From contig NC_053392.1 of NCBI RefSeq assembly GCF_905171765.1, forward strand, positions 404,289,399-404,353,398: a stretch of DNA of 64,000 nucleotides, in the 5' to 3' direction. The DNA comes from Bufo bufo (Eukaryota; Chordata; Amphibia; Anura; Bufonidae). The notes under the pieces were generated by a model. It had not been told where the DNA came from, did not search any database, and saw only the letters and a program-made list of their open reading frames with translations. Below are positions 46,821-57,853 of this stretch, piece by piece. Position 1 is the first letter of the stretch; each line of letters starts with the position of its first letter. The position numbers and the translations under genes are program-made.

Positions 46821-48465
46821 ATATATGGAAAATGGGCGAGCACTTATACACTTGGCTTCCAATTGAGGAATACTGAAAATGTATTAAAATAATTATATAT
46901 ATTATAGTACACATAAAATATTAAAACACAGACTAAAATTAAATTAAAACTGTGCAAATGGCTAAATTGAGCAACCTATATTCAATCCGTAACCTTATTG
47001 CACTTGCTATTGATAAACCACTTCAAACAGTATATAAAGCAGATGTTCCTATATTAGGATCAACACTAATAGAATCGCTGGTATAGTGTCACATTTGGGT
47101 GCATATGTTGCACTTGTTGAAAAGTCACAGAAAAAATGCACTTGAATGTTTTCCCAATAGATCGTATCACACTACACATGTAGATTATGTTTGTATAGTC
47201 TTTCCTTGCACTCCTTAGACTCCAATTTCGCTGGTATAGTTGAACAATCTTTAAAGGTATTTTTCTTACCTCCTTCCCAATGTATACTTCGGATATCTTC
47301 TGATCACTTGACGAGGGGCGAACGGGACAAAATGTTGCCGGCGTCTCCCGTCGCACTCCTCGAGACAGAACAGCACAGGTCTCGCGGGAGCAGCACACGT
47401 CTCGCGGGAGCACAGGCGCTCTTCCACCGCGATGTTACCTTAATGGCTGTATATTCAAATGCTGGGACCGGAGGTATTATGCTTGTTCTTTCTTTTTTTT
47501 TTGTATATGTGCGTTTTTTGGGGTAAACATTCCTCTTGATGCGATATACTACTGTATGTAGTGAAATTTGCTCCTACGGTTGCTTGTAGTCACAAACACA
47601 AATTATTATTCCTCGTACTGATATTATACATATAGGTACACATAATAAATATCTTTATACACAGAGTTCATAAATAGGCGACAAGGCAACGCAGATGTTA
47701 TATCACAATGTCTTACACTATTACAATATACAAATACTGTAAAATATTGCAAAAATATACAAATACTGTAAAATATTGCAGAAATGTGGTGTTAATAAGG
47801 GAAGTATTGATAGAAGGAATCGGATGGGTATCTCGAAACAAAGGAGACGTTGCAGCGCCGGAAAAACGGCCTGGCATGCGACATCTCATCGGTGACGAGA
47901 CACCCAGCCTACAGAAATCCAAAAATCTCTAGGTCAGAATTTAGTCCTTTTGGTAGCAAGGACCCGAATTCATAAATACATCGGGATTCTATCCTAGACA
48001 TTTGTTTAATGTAATCTCCCCCTCTCCAGTGTTTCTCCACCTTCTCCAATGCCACAACCACAAGATTTGATGGATCTTGTTTGTGCACATCCTTATAGTC
48101 ATTTGATAAAGAGTGTTTGTCATATCCTTTCTTTATGTTGGCTATATGCTCTGCCACTCTTTTCTTTAGTGGTCTTTTTGTCCGCCCTATATATTGTCTA
48201 TTACATGGGCATTGGAGAAGGTAGATAACACCGGAGTCACATGTGAGACAATCTTCTATATCCCACTTAGTCATTTTGGGTCGAAGTAGTTATTTTGCGA
48301 GGTATATTGTTAAGTCTACAACTTGTGCATCTCCCACATTTGTAGAAGCCCTTCAAATTTGGCCAGGTTCCTGAGAAACTGATCTTGTTTTGTTTCCATG
48401 ATTTTACAGTAGGAGCCACTTTAATACCCAAATTAGGTGCTTTAGTGAAAGTGATTGATGGAACC
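46821..48465 (-). mobile_element. Penelope-like retroelement, 5'-truncated
   Basis: On the minus strand the element enters at about 48465 in the region just after the reverse transcriptase (KAPNLGIKVAP, then a CGRCTSC cysteine motif). It continues through a GIY-YIG endonuclease (48274-47909) and ends at 46821 after about 1.1 kb of non-coding 3' sequence. That 3' part contains short tandem repeats ('aaatactgtaaaatattgc' near 47735-47780, 'ctcgcgggagcagcac' near 47380-47410). Penelope-like elements carry their endonuclease C-terminal to the polymerase, as seen here. The polymerase itself is absent. Confidence 0.82.
47909..48274 (-). pseudogene. GIY-YIG endonuclease domain of the Penelope-like element
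   Basis: The 121-residue frame contains GVIYLLQCPC (the GIY half, with IY kept), RQYIGRT (the YIG half), LKKRVAEHI (the conserved Arg and His region), and IESRCIYEFGSLLPKGLN (the catalytic Glu region and the PxGLN block typical of this family). The domain nicks DNA at the insertion site. All recognisable key residues appear present. The upstream part sits in a different frame (48536-48267, with KGFYKCGRCTSC), so a frameshift near 48270 separates the cysteine motif from the endonuclease. With the polymerase missing, the copy cannot move on its own. Confidence 0.85.
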
Positions 48466-48599
48466 AATTGCGGACAAGAATAGGCATATTCTATTAGTGC
48501 CGGCAATGTGCGGTCCACAAAATGCAGAATGCACATTGCCGGTGTCTGTGTTTTGCGGATCCGTGGAACCGCAAAACACTTAGACGTCTGAATGGAGCC

Positions 48600-49245
48600 T
48601 TACACTGACATGGAAAAGGACCTAGGAGTTTTGGTAAACAGCAAACTTGTAGAAACCAGTGTCAGGAAGCTGCTGCCAAGGCCAATAAGATAATGGGTTG
48701 CATCAAAAGGGGCATAGATGCCCGTGATGAGAACATAGTGCTACCACTCCTGTAAACAAGGCAGACATAGCAGAGCTGGAGAGGGTTCAAAGGAGAGCAA
48801 CTAAAGTTATAACTGGAATGGGGCAACTACAGTACCCTGAAAGATTATCAAAATTAGGGTTATTCACTTTAGAAAACAGACGACTGAGGGGAGATCTAAG
48901 AACTATGTATAAATATATCAGGGGTCAGTACAGAGATCTCTCCCATCATCTATTTACCCCCAGGACTGTGACTGCGACGAGGGGACATCTTCTGCGTCTG
49001 GAGGAAAGAAGGTTTGTACACAAACATAGAAAAGGATTCTTTACGGTAAGAGCAGTGAGACTATGGAACTCTCTGCCTGAGGAGGTGGTGATGGTGAGTA
49101 CAATAAAGGAATTCAAGAGGGAAAATTGGCTTCTACCTCAGTTTTTTTTTTGCCTTCCTCTGGATCAACTTGCAGGATAACAGGCTGAACTGGATGAACA
49201 GATGTCTTTTTTTCGGCCTTATAAACTATGTTACTATTTTATTTC
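48600..49245 (+). pseudogene. CR1 ORF2 C-terminus and 3' tail
   Basis: After a broken stretch (48600-48815), the frame 48818-49180 encodes QLQYPERLSKLGLFTLENRR, RGDLRTMYKYIRG, VRAVRLWNSLPEEVV and a closing WLLPQFFFCLPLDQLAG, the usual CR1 C-terminal thumb region. The non-coding tail follows, ending in TATGTTACTATT. The tail is the same as the minus-strand fragment at 4796-4935, so both come from one CR1 family; the copy at 1831 is another. Confidence 0.85.
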
Positions 49246-49480
49246 TGAAGAGAAAATATACTACAAAAACACAAAAAAATGGCCTAGAAATGCATGTGAC
49301 ATGCAAAAAATGCATAACTGTTTATTTGCTTTACTAACAGCAAGAAAACCCCAGACCAACTTCATGTGTGTAAGAATTCTTCATACGCAGCAAGTTTTGT
49401 TGTAGAAAATTTCTGTGACTGAAAATCAGTTTGGCTCATCAGTGATTTACATCAGTATTTGTAAACCAAAACCAGGACAT

Positions 49481-49810
49481 TAAAGGGGTTGGCCACTTTC
49501 CATCTACACTTGATCAATGTGTTTGTGAGACGACTATATGGCACTTACTGATAAAGTCTTTGTTGATATTCTGTGCCGTTTGTTAGATTTCATAAGGTAT
49601 TGGTAGAGTCTTTAATTCTGTATACACAGATATTCTGTCCATAAAATGACTGCTGATGGAGGGTCATGTGACCAGGCAAATAACCTCCATGTGATATCTC
49701 CTCCATCCTAATACAATGCTCTGGCACTAAACTCCCAACAGTGCAAGTGCATATAGTTATCTTATATACACATTGAGCAAAAGTAGCCAGAAAGTGGCCA
49801 ACACCTTTAA
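49481..49810. mobile_element. Short TIR element ('ttaaaggggttggccacttt' ends)
   Basis: The left TTAAAGGGGTTGGCCACTTT and the right AAAGTGGCCAACACCTTTAA are inverted copies with one difference. It is 330 bp long and non-coding. Confidence 0.8.
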
Positions 49811-49950
49811 CATTGAAAAAGTATAATAGATAATGCGTACTTCTGTGTTTTGCAGACACAAAGATATAAGGTTCAGCTCATCCATATTCTAGGTCGATGC
49901 ATAGCCTCAGCAGGACAACTGGTGACCACGGTCTCCTTTTAGCCCTACAA

Positions 49951-49958
49951 GTACTGTT
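49951..49958. repeat. 8-bp target-site duplication of the hAT element (left)
   Basis: GTACTGTT lies immediately before the element and is repeated without change immediately after it at 59410-59417. Eight bases is the duplication length made by hAT transposases. Confidence 0.88.
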
Positions 49959-50584
49959 TAGTGTTGGTCGAGCACCAAAGTGCTCAGGTGCTCGAGTAGA
50001 ACACCTCGGGATGCTTGGGTGCTCTACAGAGCACCCGAGCACAATGGAAGTCAATGGGAGAACCAGAGCATTAAACCAGACACCCCCTGCTCTGAAGAGG
50101 GGAGGGTGTCTGGTTCATAGGATAAGGTCAGAAATTGATGGAAACACCACTGAAATGGTTCGGGAACAGCATAGGGGGGATGTCTGGATGCATCTTGGAC
50201 TCCCAGGTCGCTGCTGGGAACGATGTTGTCCGAGTAGTACACCACTTTTACAGACTGACAATAATACAGACAAAACCAAAGATAAAATCGATTTTAGAGG
50301 AAAAATTGTTAGGAAACATTCTTTCCTGTATATTTACTTGTATATAACGTGCAAGTGCTGCCAAAAATTACAAGGAAGAGGCACTCCGATACAACCTGTA
50401 TATCACATAAAGGAGGGCCTCATTCACATTGTGGTACAATTGTTCAGGTAGTGGGACTTCTATACTCATAATGCTTATGCATCAAATGAAAGGGCTGTCA
50501 AAAATGACAAGGGACCGGCACTCCAATACACCCTTTATTACACATAAAGAAGGGCATCCTACACACCCTGTAAAAATTATGATT

Positions 50585-51490
50585 GATGGCCTGCTGGTGA
50601 CCCTCAAAAACTATTGGTGCAAGGGCCTGCTGATCTGAACATTAGGGGCGAGTGCCTGATGCTGATCTGACCTTCTAAAACATTATGGGTGACGGCCTGC
50701 TGCTGATCTGACCATCTAAAACATTAGGTGTGAGGGTCTGCTGCTGAGCTGACCATCTAAAACATTAGGGGCGAGTCCCTGCTGATCTGACCATCTAAAA
50801 CATTAGGGGCAATGGCCTACTGGTTACCCTTTAAAAACATTATTGGTGACGGCCTGCTGGTGACCCCCTAAAACATTATGGGCAAGGGCCTGCTGGTGAC
50901 CCTCAAAAACATTATCGGCGAGGGCCTGCTGGTGACCCTCTAAAACATTATGGGTGAGGGCCTGCTGGTGACCTTCTAAGGCCACTTTTACACTGGCGTT
51001 TTGGCTTTCCATTTGAGATCCGTTCAGAGCTCTCACAAAATGGATCAGTTTGGCCCTAATGCATTCTGAAAGGAAAAGGATCCACTCAGAATGCATCAGT
51101 TTGCCTCCGTTCCATCTCCATTCCGCTTTGGAGGCGGACACCAAATCACTGCTTGCAGCGTTTTTGTGTCCGGCTGACGAAACGGAGCCAAACGTTCTGA
51201 CACACAATGTAAGTCAATGGGGACGGATCTGTTTTCTATGACACAATAGAAAACGGATCCGTCCTTCATTGACTTTCAATGGTGTTCAAGACTAAACCGT
51301 CTTGATATTGTTAAAGATAATACAAACGGATCCGTTATGAACAGATGCAGACGTTTTTGTTATCTGAACGGATCCGTCTGTGCAGATCCATGACGGATCC
51401 GCACCAAACGCGAGTGTGAAAGTAGCCTAAAACATTATAGGTGATGGCCGGCTGCTGAGCTGACCCTCTAAAACATTAGGAGCGAGGGCA
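50585..51490. repeat. Tandem array of about 42-bp units near the hAT 3' end
   Basis: The motif 'cctgctgctgatctgaccat' or 'ctaaaacattaggggcgagg' repeats about ten times from 50585 to 50979, alternating 'gatctgaccat' and 'ggtgaccctc' versions. It resumes after the MITE at 51428-51490, showing that the MITE landed inside the array. Confidence 0.82.
50980..51427. mobile_element. PIF/Harbinger-like MITE inserted in the hAT array
   Basis: The left GGCCACTTTTACACTGGCG and the right GAGTGTGAAAGTAGCC are inverted relatives. TAA is on both sides (50977-50979 and 51428-51430), and the array unit 'ctaaaacatta' is cut exactly there, so the pre-insertion site can be read. The interior has inverted 'ggatccgt' blocks. 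Confidence 0.85.
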
Positions 51491-51634
51491 GCCTAATAAG
51501 CATGTTGATATGATGGAGGAGGAGGACGAGAAAAGGGAGATTGAACCATATACCCTTTTTAGTGGTGGAAGGGGTGCATGGGAATACAGTGTATTCAATA
51601 CATCATAAAAGCCACATTTAGGGTGCCTTTATGT

Positions 51635-54234
51635 TCAGCTGCTTTCCTCTGGTGGAGTAGAGAAGTCAGGGGCAATCCAGGCCTTGTTCATTTTTAGAAT
51701 AGTCAACAGGTCAGCATTTTCAGTTGACAGGCGGATGCGCTTATCAGTTATTATGCCCCCAGCAGCACTAAATACACGCTCTGACAAAACTCTGGCGGCT
51801 GGGCAGGCCAGCACCTCCAAGGCGTAGAGCGCCAGTTCGTACCAAGTGTCCAGCTTGGACACCCAATAGTTGTAAGGCACAGAGGGATCACTGAAGACGC
51901 TGACACAGTCTGCTATGTACTTCTTCACCATCTTCCAGAATGTTTCCCTCCTTGTGACACTAGGCCGCGCATCAGGTTGAGGGTGCTGGCGGGGTGTCAT
52001 AAAACTGTCCCAGGCCTTGGAGAGTGTTGCCCTGCCTCTGTTGGAACTGCTGTGTGTTCCACTCGTCTCCCCTCCTTGGTTGCCCAAGGAACTACGTACT
52101 CTGCTGCCATCGTTGTCAGCTGGAAATTTTTCGAGCAATTTTTCCACAAGGACCTTCTGGTATTACACCATTTTGCTAGTCCTCTCCACCACAGAAATGA
52201 GAGATGAGAAGTTCTTTCTGTAACGGGGGGCGAGAAGGGTGAACAACCAGTAATCTGTGTTGGCCAAAATGCATACAACGCGAGGGTCACTGGAAAGGCA
52301 GCCTAACATAAAGTCAGCCATATGTTCCAGAGTCCAAACAGACAAGACTTCGCTCTCCTCATCAGGAGGATGACTCTAAATCTCCTCTTCCTCTTACTCC
52401 TCTTCTACCCATCCACGCTGAACAGATGAAATAAAACTTCCATGGGTACTACCCTCTGTATCGAGGCAACTGTTTCCTGCTCCTCCTCCTTCTCATCATC
52501 CAATTTGTGCTGAGAGGACAAACTGAGGGTGGTCTGGCTATCACCCTGTCTACTGTCTTTCCCCATTTCCACCTTTTCCACATGCAAAGCGTCCGCCTTT
52601 ATTGTGAGCAGTGAGAGTTTGAGTAGACACAGAAGTGGGATGGTTATGCTGATAATAGCGTTATAGCCGCTCACCATTTGTGTTGATTCCTCAAAGTTGC
52701 GTAAAACCTCACAGAGGTCAGACATAATGCCCACTCGTCGCTTGTGAAGAGCGGAAGCTGACTGGAAAGGCGAACACCATGTTGCAGCTGATATTCCACT
52801 TCTGCTCTCTGCTGCTCACAAAGCCTGGCCAACATGTGGAACGTCAAGTTCCAGCGCATGCTCACGTTGCACAACAGTCGTTGAGCTGGCAAATGCAAGC
52901 GCTGCTGCAGGGTTGCCAGACCGGCTAAAGCTGTCAATGACTTGCGGAAATGGGCACACACGTGGCACACCTTCACCAGTAGCTCAGGCAAATTGGGGTA
53001 GGTTTTGAGAAACCGCTGAATTACTAGTTTGAACACGTGGGCTAGGCATGGTATGTGTGTGAGCTTGCCGAGCTCCAACGCCGCCACTATGTTACGACCA
53101 TTATCAGACACAACCATGCCTGGTTCTAGGTTGAGTGGCGAGAACAACAACTCAGTCTGGTTCCTTATCCCCTGCCATAGCTCTGCGGCGGTGTGCTGTT
53201 TGTCACCTAAGAAGATCAGCCTGTTGCCGTTTCCTCACTGCAGTGCTACATTGCTTCCAGCTACTGACTGATGTCTGACTGGTGCTGCAAGATGATAATT
53301 CAGAGGTGGAAGTGAAGGAGGAAGCAGAGGAGGAGAAAGGGGGGTTGCAGCCACTAACGTAGGTGGTGGCGGAAACCCTGATGGAATTAGGGGCCGCAAT
53401 CCTTGGCGTCGGTAGCACCTGTGCCATCCCAGAGTACGACTCGCTCCCGGCCACGTTCACCCAGTGTGCTGTCAGGTAAATGTAGCGTCCCTGGCCACAA
53501 GCACTTGTTCATTTGACAGTCGTTAAGCGGACCTTCCCAATAACTGTGTTGGTCAGGGCACGGGTGATGTTACGGGACACATGCTGGTGTAAGGCTGGGA
53601 CTACACACCATGAAAAATATTGGCGGCTGGGGACAAAGTAACGCGGGACGGCCACCGCTATCAGGCCGCGGAAAGCCTCAGTGTCCACAAGCCTAAATGG
53701 CAACATTTCCAGGGCCAGCAATTTGGAAAGGTGCACATTTAGTGCTATGGCTTGTGGGTGGGTGGCTGGGTATTTGCGCTTTCATTCAAAGGCCTGGGGT
53801 ATAGACATATGTACGCTGTGCTGGGACACAGAGGTGGATGTGCTAGCTGCTGGTGCTTGCGAAGGTTCAGGTGCATGGCGGGAGGCATCCGGGCCTGCGT
53901 CTTAGACAGGGGATTGGCCAGCACGTAACACAGGGGAAGAGGAGGTAGTGGTGTGACCTGCAGACACTGATTGTGGACCCAGGCATTCGGACAACCTATT
54001 AGGGTGTTTTGATGCCACGTAGCGGATCATGCTCTTGGTGGTTAGGTTGCTAGTGTTCACGCCCCTGCTCATTTTGGTGCGACACAGGTTGCAAATGACA
54101 ATTATTTTATCGTCCTCAAAAAAGCACCAGACTGTGGAACACCTACCCTTTGGCAAGGGAGATTGCAACAAGGTAGTGCTTCGGGGAATAGTTGTTGGCC
54201 TGTTTGGTGTGGCCAGCCTTCTCCCTTTTGCCAC
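51635..54234 (-). pseudogene. hAT transposase with BED zinc finger (decayed)
   Basis: The frames follow each other from high to low coordinates. 54234-53902 holds a BED-type finger (VICNLCRTKMSRG, then SKHPNRL). 53736-53509 has KLLALEMLPFRLVDTEAFRG. 53150-52671 has VVSDNGRNIVAAL (second catalytic Asp) and IPCLAHVFKLVI, then MRWNLTFHMLARL. 52147-51635 ends with LACPAARVLSERVFSAAGGI and the hAT C-terminal dimerisation block through LLTILKMNKAWI. In the finger the first zinc-binding His seems replaced by Tyr (IRYVASKHP). Several frameshifts and stops separate the blocks (for example near 53509, 52700 and 52290). Length and order fit a ZBED-like Ac-group transposase of about 650 residues. It is non-functional. 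Confidence 0.87.
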
Positions 54235-55055
54235 CCCACTGCCTCTTCCAGCCTGTTACGGTGCTGTGGATCCCTTCCTCTCTGTACTGCTGTCTTTGCT
54301 TGGGTTGCCTCCTTTCCAGGTTGGGTCAGTAACTTAATCGTCCACCACCTCCTCTTCCACTTCCTCACTCTGGTTATCCTCCTGACTTGTTGACCTAACA
54401 ACAACCTCAGTTATTGACAACTGTGTTTAATCCTCATCATGAACCTCTTGAGACACTAATTGCGGTCGACTTATTGACAACTGTGTCTCATCATCATCTA
54501 CCTCGTAAAACACTAATTGCTGTTCCCCACCGTCATCTTCCTGTGACTGTGGATGCTCAAGAGTTTGGGAATCAGGTCACAATATCTCCTCGTGTCCCTC
54601 TTCAAGCAGCCTTGTCGAGAGGCCCAAATCAAAGAATGACGTTGAAAAAAGCTCCTCGGAATATCCGAGTGTTGGATCACTTGTTTGCCAAGACTCTCCA
54701 TGGTGGGAGGAAGGAGTATCAGGGTGAGGATTCTGTTGACCAGACTCTTGGTTACTGAGACTGGAATTTGTGGAAGACAGGTTAGTGCTTAACCGACTGG
54801 AAGCTGCAATCCAACCGACCACCTAGTCGCACTGGTCTGACTTCAAGAGTGGTATCCTAAGCCGCCCTGCAAACTGGGACATGAAGCTAGGTATCGTGGA
54901 TGGTGTTTCTTGTGCTCTGGCAGCAGGCACAGTTTCACCGTGCCCAGTTGATCTGGGGTTTTCTTGCTGTTAGTAAGGCAATAGGTTGCACCATCAGCAG
55001 CACGGACACTTCTACGTCCCTTACTGCTCGCCCTGTGCATATTAAATGGTATATA
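54235..55055 (-). pseudogene. hAT element 5' coding or leader remnant
   Basis: Upstream of the BED finger on the minus strand, open stretches at 54822-54577 (Ser/Thr-rich, QESGQQNPHPDTPSSHHGES) and 55040-54843 (MHRASSKGRRSVRAADGATY) may be N-terminal transposase sequence or a leader exon. A stop lies in the BED frame at about 54260. I cannot connect them to a known domain. The stretch ends at the Tc1 insertion. Confidence 0.4.
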
Positions 55056-55277
55056 CAGTGGATATAAAAAGTCTACACACCCCTGTTAAAATGTCAGGTT
55101 TCTATGCTGTAAAACCTTTTTCCACCTTTAATGTGACCTATAAACTGTACAACTCAATTGAAAAACAAACTGAAATCTATTGGGTGGAGGGAAGAAAAAA
55201 AAATACTAAAATAATGTGGTTGCATTAGTGTGCACACTTATAACTGGGGATGTAGCTGTGTTCAGAATGAAGCAATC

Positions 55278-56242
55278 ACATTCAAAATCATGTGGGGGAT
55301 TGAGTCAGCACAACCTGTATGTAGGTGCACATCACTATGGCGAAATACATATACAAACGGAAAATACAAATGTGATCGCACTCTGCATCCAGCATTCTGC
55401 CCTGCCTCCATGCTGGATGAGGCATTGGTGTACATTTTGGCCAAAGCGTAATAAGCCACTCACCACGTCAAGGTCGCCTCTATTGAGTGGTCCCTAACCC
55501 TAGTTCCTACCTGTTCATGGGCCATGACAGCCACACAAAGTCCAGGTCTGCATGCACGCCAAGCACACTCTGCTTTTAACCCCGTCCGGTGCCATTACAG
55601 CTTTCATCGGATCCAGGGATGCAAGTACCAACATGCACGCTGAGCCCACCATATACTTCTCCTGGAGCCAAAATGGCTACTGGTAGGTTCTATATAAGCA
55701 GACTCAGTTTTATACTGACTTTAAAACCAGCCTTCAGGACAGATTGACTGGTCAGGTGTGCATGACTCCAAGGAGATCGCCACGCCTCCAATATATACTA
55801 CAAAGAAAAAATGTGGGGGATTGAGTCAGCACAACCTGTATGTAGGTGCACATCACTATGGCGAAATACATATATGGAAAATACAAATGTGATCGCACTC
55901 TGCATCCAGCATTCTGCCCTGCCTCCATGCTGGATGAGGCATTGGTGTACATTTTGGCCAAAGCGTAATAAGCCACTCACCACATCAAGGTCGCCTCTAT
56001 TGAGTGGTCCCTAACACTAGTTCCTACCTGTTCATGGGCCATGACAACCACACAAAGTCCAGGGAATGCAGGTCAGCATGCATGCCAAGCAGTGTTAGGG
56101 ACCACTCAATAGAGGCGACCTTGACGTGGTGAGTGGCTTATTACGCTTTGGCCAAAATGTACACCAATGCCTCATCCAGCATGGAGGCAGGGCAGAATGC
56201 TGGATGCAGAGTGCGATCACATTTGTACATTCAAAATCATGT
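55278..56242. mobile_element. Unclassified 933-bp insertion with 16-bp target duplication
   Basis: ACATTCAAAATCATGT at 55278-55293 is repeated exactly at 56227-56242, bracketing foreign DNA inside the Tc1 sequence. The insert holds three copies of one unit: 55294-55565 and about 55811-56094 in direct orientation, and a truncated copy in inverted orientation at 56095-56226. Between copies one and two are a TATATAAG motif (55692) and GC-rich sequence. The long duplication points to target-primed integration. Partial direct and inverted copies resemble the structure of Penelope-like insertions, but there is no coding sequence to confirm it. Confidence 0.75.
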
Positions 56243-56362
56243 AAATAGGAGTCAGCATACACCTGCCATCATTTAAAGTGTCTCTGATTAACCCCAAATA
56301 AAATTCAGCTCTCTAGTTGGTCTTTCCTGAAATTTTCTTAGTCGTATCTCACAGCAAAAGCC

Positions 56363-57362
56363 ATGGTCCACAGAGAGCTTCCAAAGAATCAGAGGGATCT
56401 CATTGTTTAAATGTATCAGTCAGGAGAAGGGTACAAAAGAATTTCCAAGGCATTAGATATACCATGGAACACAGTGAAGACTCAAGTGGAGAAAATATGG
56501 CACAACAGTGACATTATCAAGAACTGGACGTCCCTCCAAAATTGATGAAAAGACGAGAAGAAAACTGGTCTGGGAGGCTACGAAGAGGCCCACTGCAACA
56601 TTAAAGGAGCTGCAGGAATATCTGTCAAGTACTGGCTGTGTGGTACATGTGACAACAATCTCCCTTATTCTTCATATATCTGGGCTATGGAGTAGAGTGG
56701 CAAGTCGAAAGCCTTTTCTTCCGAAGAAAAACATCCAAGCCAGGCTACATTTTGCAAAAACACATCTGAAGTCTCCGAAAAGCATGTGGGAAAAGGGGTT
56801 ATGGTCTGATGAAACCAAGGTTGAAATTTTTGGCCATAATTCCAAAAGTTATGTTTGGCGCAAAAACAACACTGCACCTCACCAAAAGAACACCAAACCC
56901 ACAGTGGAGCATAGTGGTGGCAGCATCATGCTTTGGGGCTGTTTTTCTTCAGCTGGAACTGAGGCCTTAGTTAAGCTAGAGGGAATTATGAACAGTTCCA
57001 AATACCAGTCAATATTGGCACAAAACCTTCAGGCTTCTGCTAGAAAGCTAAACATGAAGAGGAACTTTCAGCATGACAACGACCCAAAGCATACATCCAA
57101 ATCAACAAAGGAATGGCTTCACCAGAAGAAGATTAAAAGTTTTGGAATAGCCCAGCCAGAGCCCAGACCTGAATCCAATCTGTGGGGCGATCTGAAGAGG
57201 GCTGTGCACAGGAGATTCCCTCTCAATCTGACAGATTTGGAGTGTTTTTGCAAAGAAGATTGGGCAAATCTTGCAAAGTCAAAATGTGCCATGCTGATAG
57301 ACTCATACCCCAAAAGACTGAGTGCTGTAATCAAACCAAAAGGTGCTTCAACAAAGTATTAG
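56363..57362 (+). pseudogene. Tc1 transposase (broken at catalytic region)
   Basis: The start ATG at 56363 opens MVHRELPKNQRDLIV, then an in-frame TAA, then MYQSGEGYKRISKALDIPWN (helix-turn-helix). A frameshift at about 56505 leads into the long frame 56508-57362 with SRTGRPSKIDEK (the linker motif), LWSDETKVEIFG (first catalytic Asp) and HDNDPKHTSKSTKEW (second Asp). The expected third acidic block (PDLNPIENLW) reads PEPRPESNLWGDL, because about five bases are missing near 57175. That shifts the frame and removes the catalytic Glu. Family length is about 340 residues. Compared with the copies at 29216 and 33010 it is far better preserved, so it is younger. Confidence 0.9.
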
Positions 57363-57588
57363 TTTAAGGGTGTGCATACTTATGCAACCATATTATTTTA
57401 TGTTTATATTTTTTCTTCCCTCTACCTAAAATATTTTAGTTTTAGTTTGTTTTTCAATTGAGTTGTACAGTTATAGGTCACATTAAAGGTGGAAAAAGTT
57501 CTGAAATGATTTATCTTTGTCTCATTTTTTTACATCACAGAAACCTGACTTTTTAACAGGGGTGTGTAGACTTTTTATATCCACTGTA

Positions 57589-57853
57589 TGCTTGCAAGTA
57601 TGTCACACGTACAGTAGTGCAGGTTTTCTAAGTGTATGTGCAAATAAAGTACTCAGAATGTCATTGATATTTTGGATGCGCACACGTTAAACAGCAGGTA
57701 TAGCGCAAGTAATATCACTGTCACCACCGCCTAATAAAAAATTACACTGAATGAATGTTACTGATATTTAGGATGCACAAACGTTATACAGGAGGTATAG
57801 CGCAAGTAATGTCGCTGTCACTAGCGGCTAATGAAAAATAACACTGATATTTA
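57589..57853. repeat. hAT 5' region with about 100-bp degenerate repeats
   Basis: 'gatgcgcacacgttaaacag' or 'gatgcacaaacgttatacag', 'aggtatagcgcaagtaat' and 'taatgaaaaataacactgat' recur two to three times. They resume after the MITE at about 58178 ('ggatgtgcaaacattgtacagg'), showing that the MITE interrupted this array. Confidence 0.65.

Larger units (their letters stand above)
46651..48599. mobile_element. MITE inserted in the CR1 and split by a Penelope-like element
   Basis: The left half 46651-46820 begins GGCCCCATTCACACGTC and ends 'catgtcctattcttgt'. The right half 48466-48599 begins 'caattgcggacaagaatagg' and ends GACGTCTGAATGGAGCC, the inverted counterpart of the left end. The halves join into one palindromic element around 'attcttgt/acaagaat'. 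The flanks are TAA and TTA, so a TWA duplication is possible but not exact. Confidence 0.72.
45341..49245 (+). mobile_element. CR1-type LINE (3' part), interrupted by a nested insertion
   Basis: The first part, 45341-46650, carries the region between endonuclease and polymerase and then the reverse transcriptase. The element resumes at 48600 with DMEKDLGVLVNSKL and runs to a TTACTATG-type tail at about 49245. The intervening 1.95 kb belongs to other elements. The 5' end is truncated, or decayed beyond recognition. Confidence 0.85.
55056..57586 (+). mobile_element. Tc1-type transposon inserted in the hAT element
   Basis: The ends CAGTGGATATAAAAAGTCTA and its reverse complement are exact inverted repeats. 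TA lies on both sides (55054-55055 and 57587-57588), the Tc1 target duplication. The terminal repeats extend about 200 bp, with an internal deletion in the left copy. Subtracting the 933-bp insertion and its duplicated 16 bp leaves 1582 bp, the usual Tc1 size. The transposase lies on the + strand at 56363-57362. Confidence 0.93.

Noticed and set aside
55216..56014. Matching ORFs (MWGIESAQPVCRC... type) in direct and inverted copies
   Set aside because: Identical peptides follow from the repeated unit of the 933-bp insertion. There are no protein-like features.
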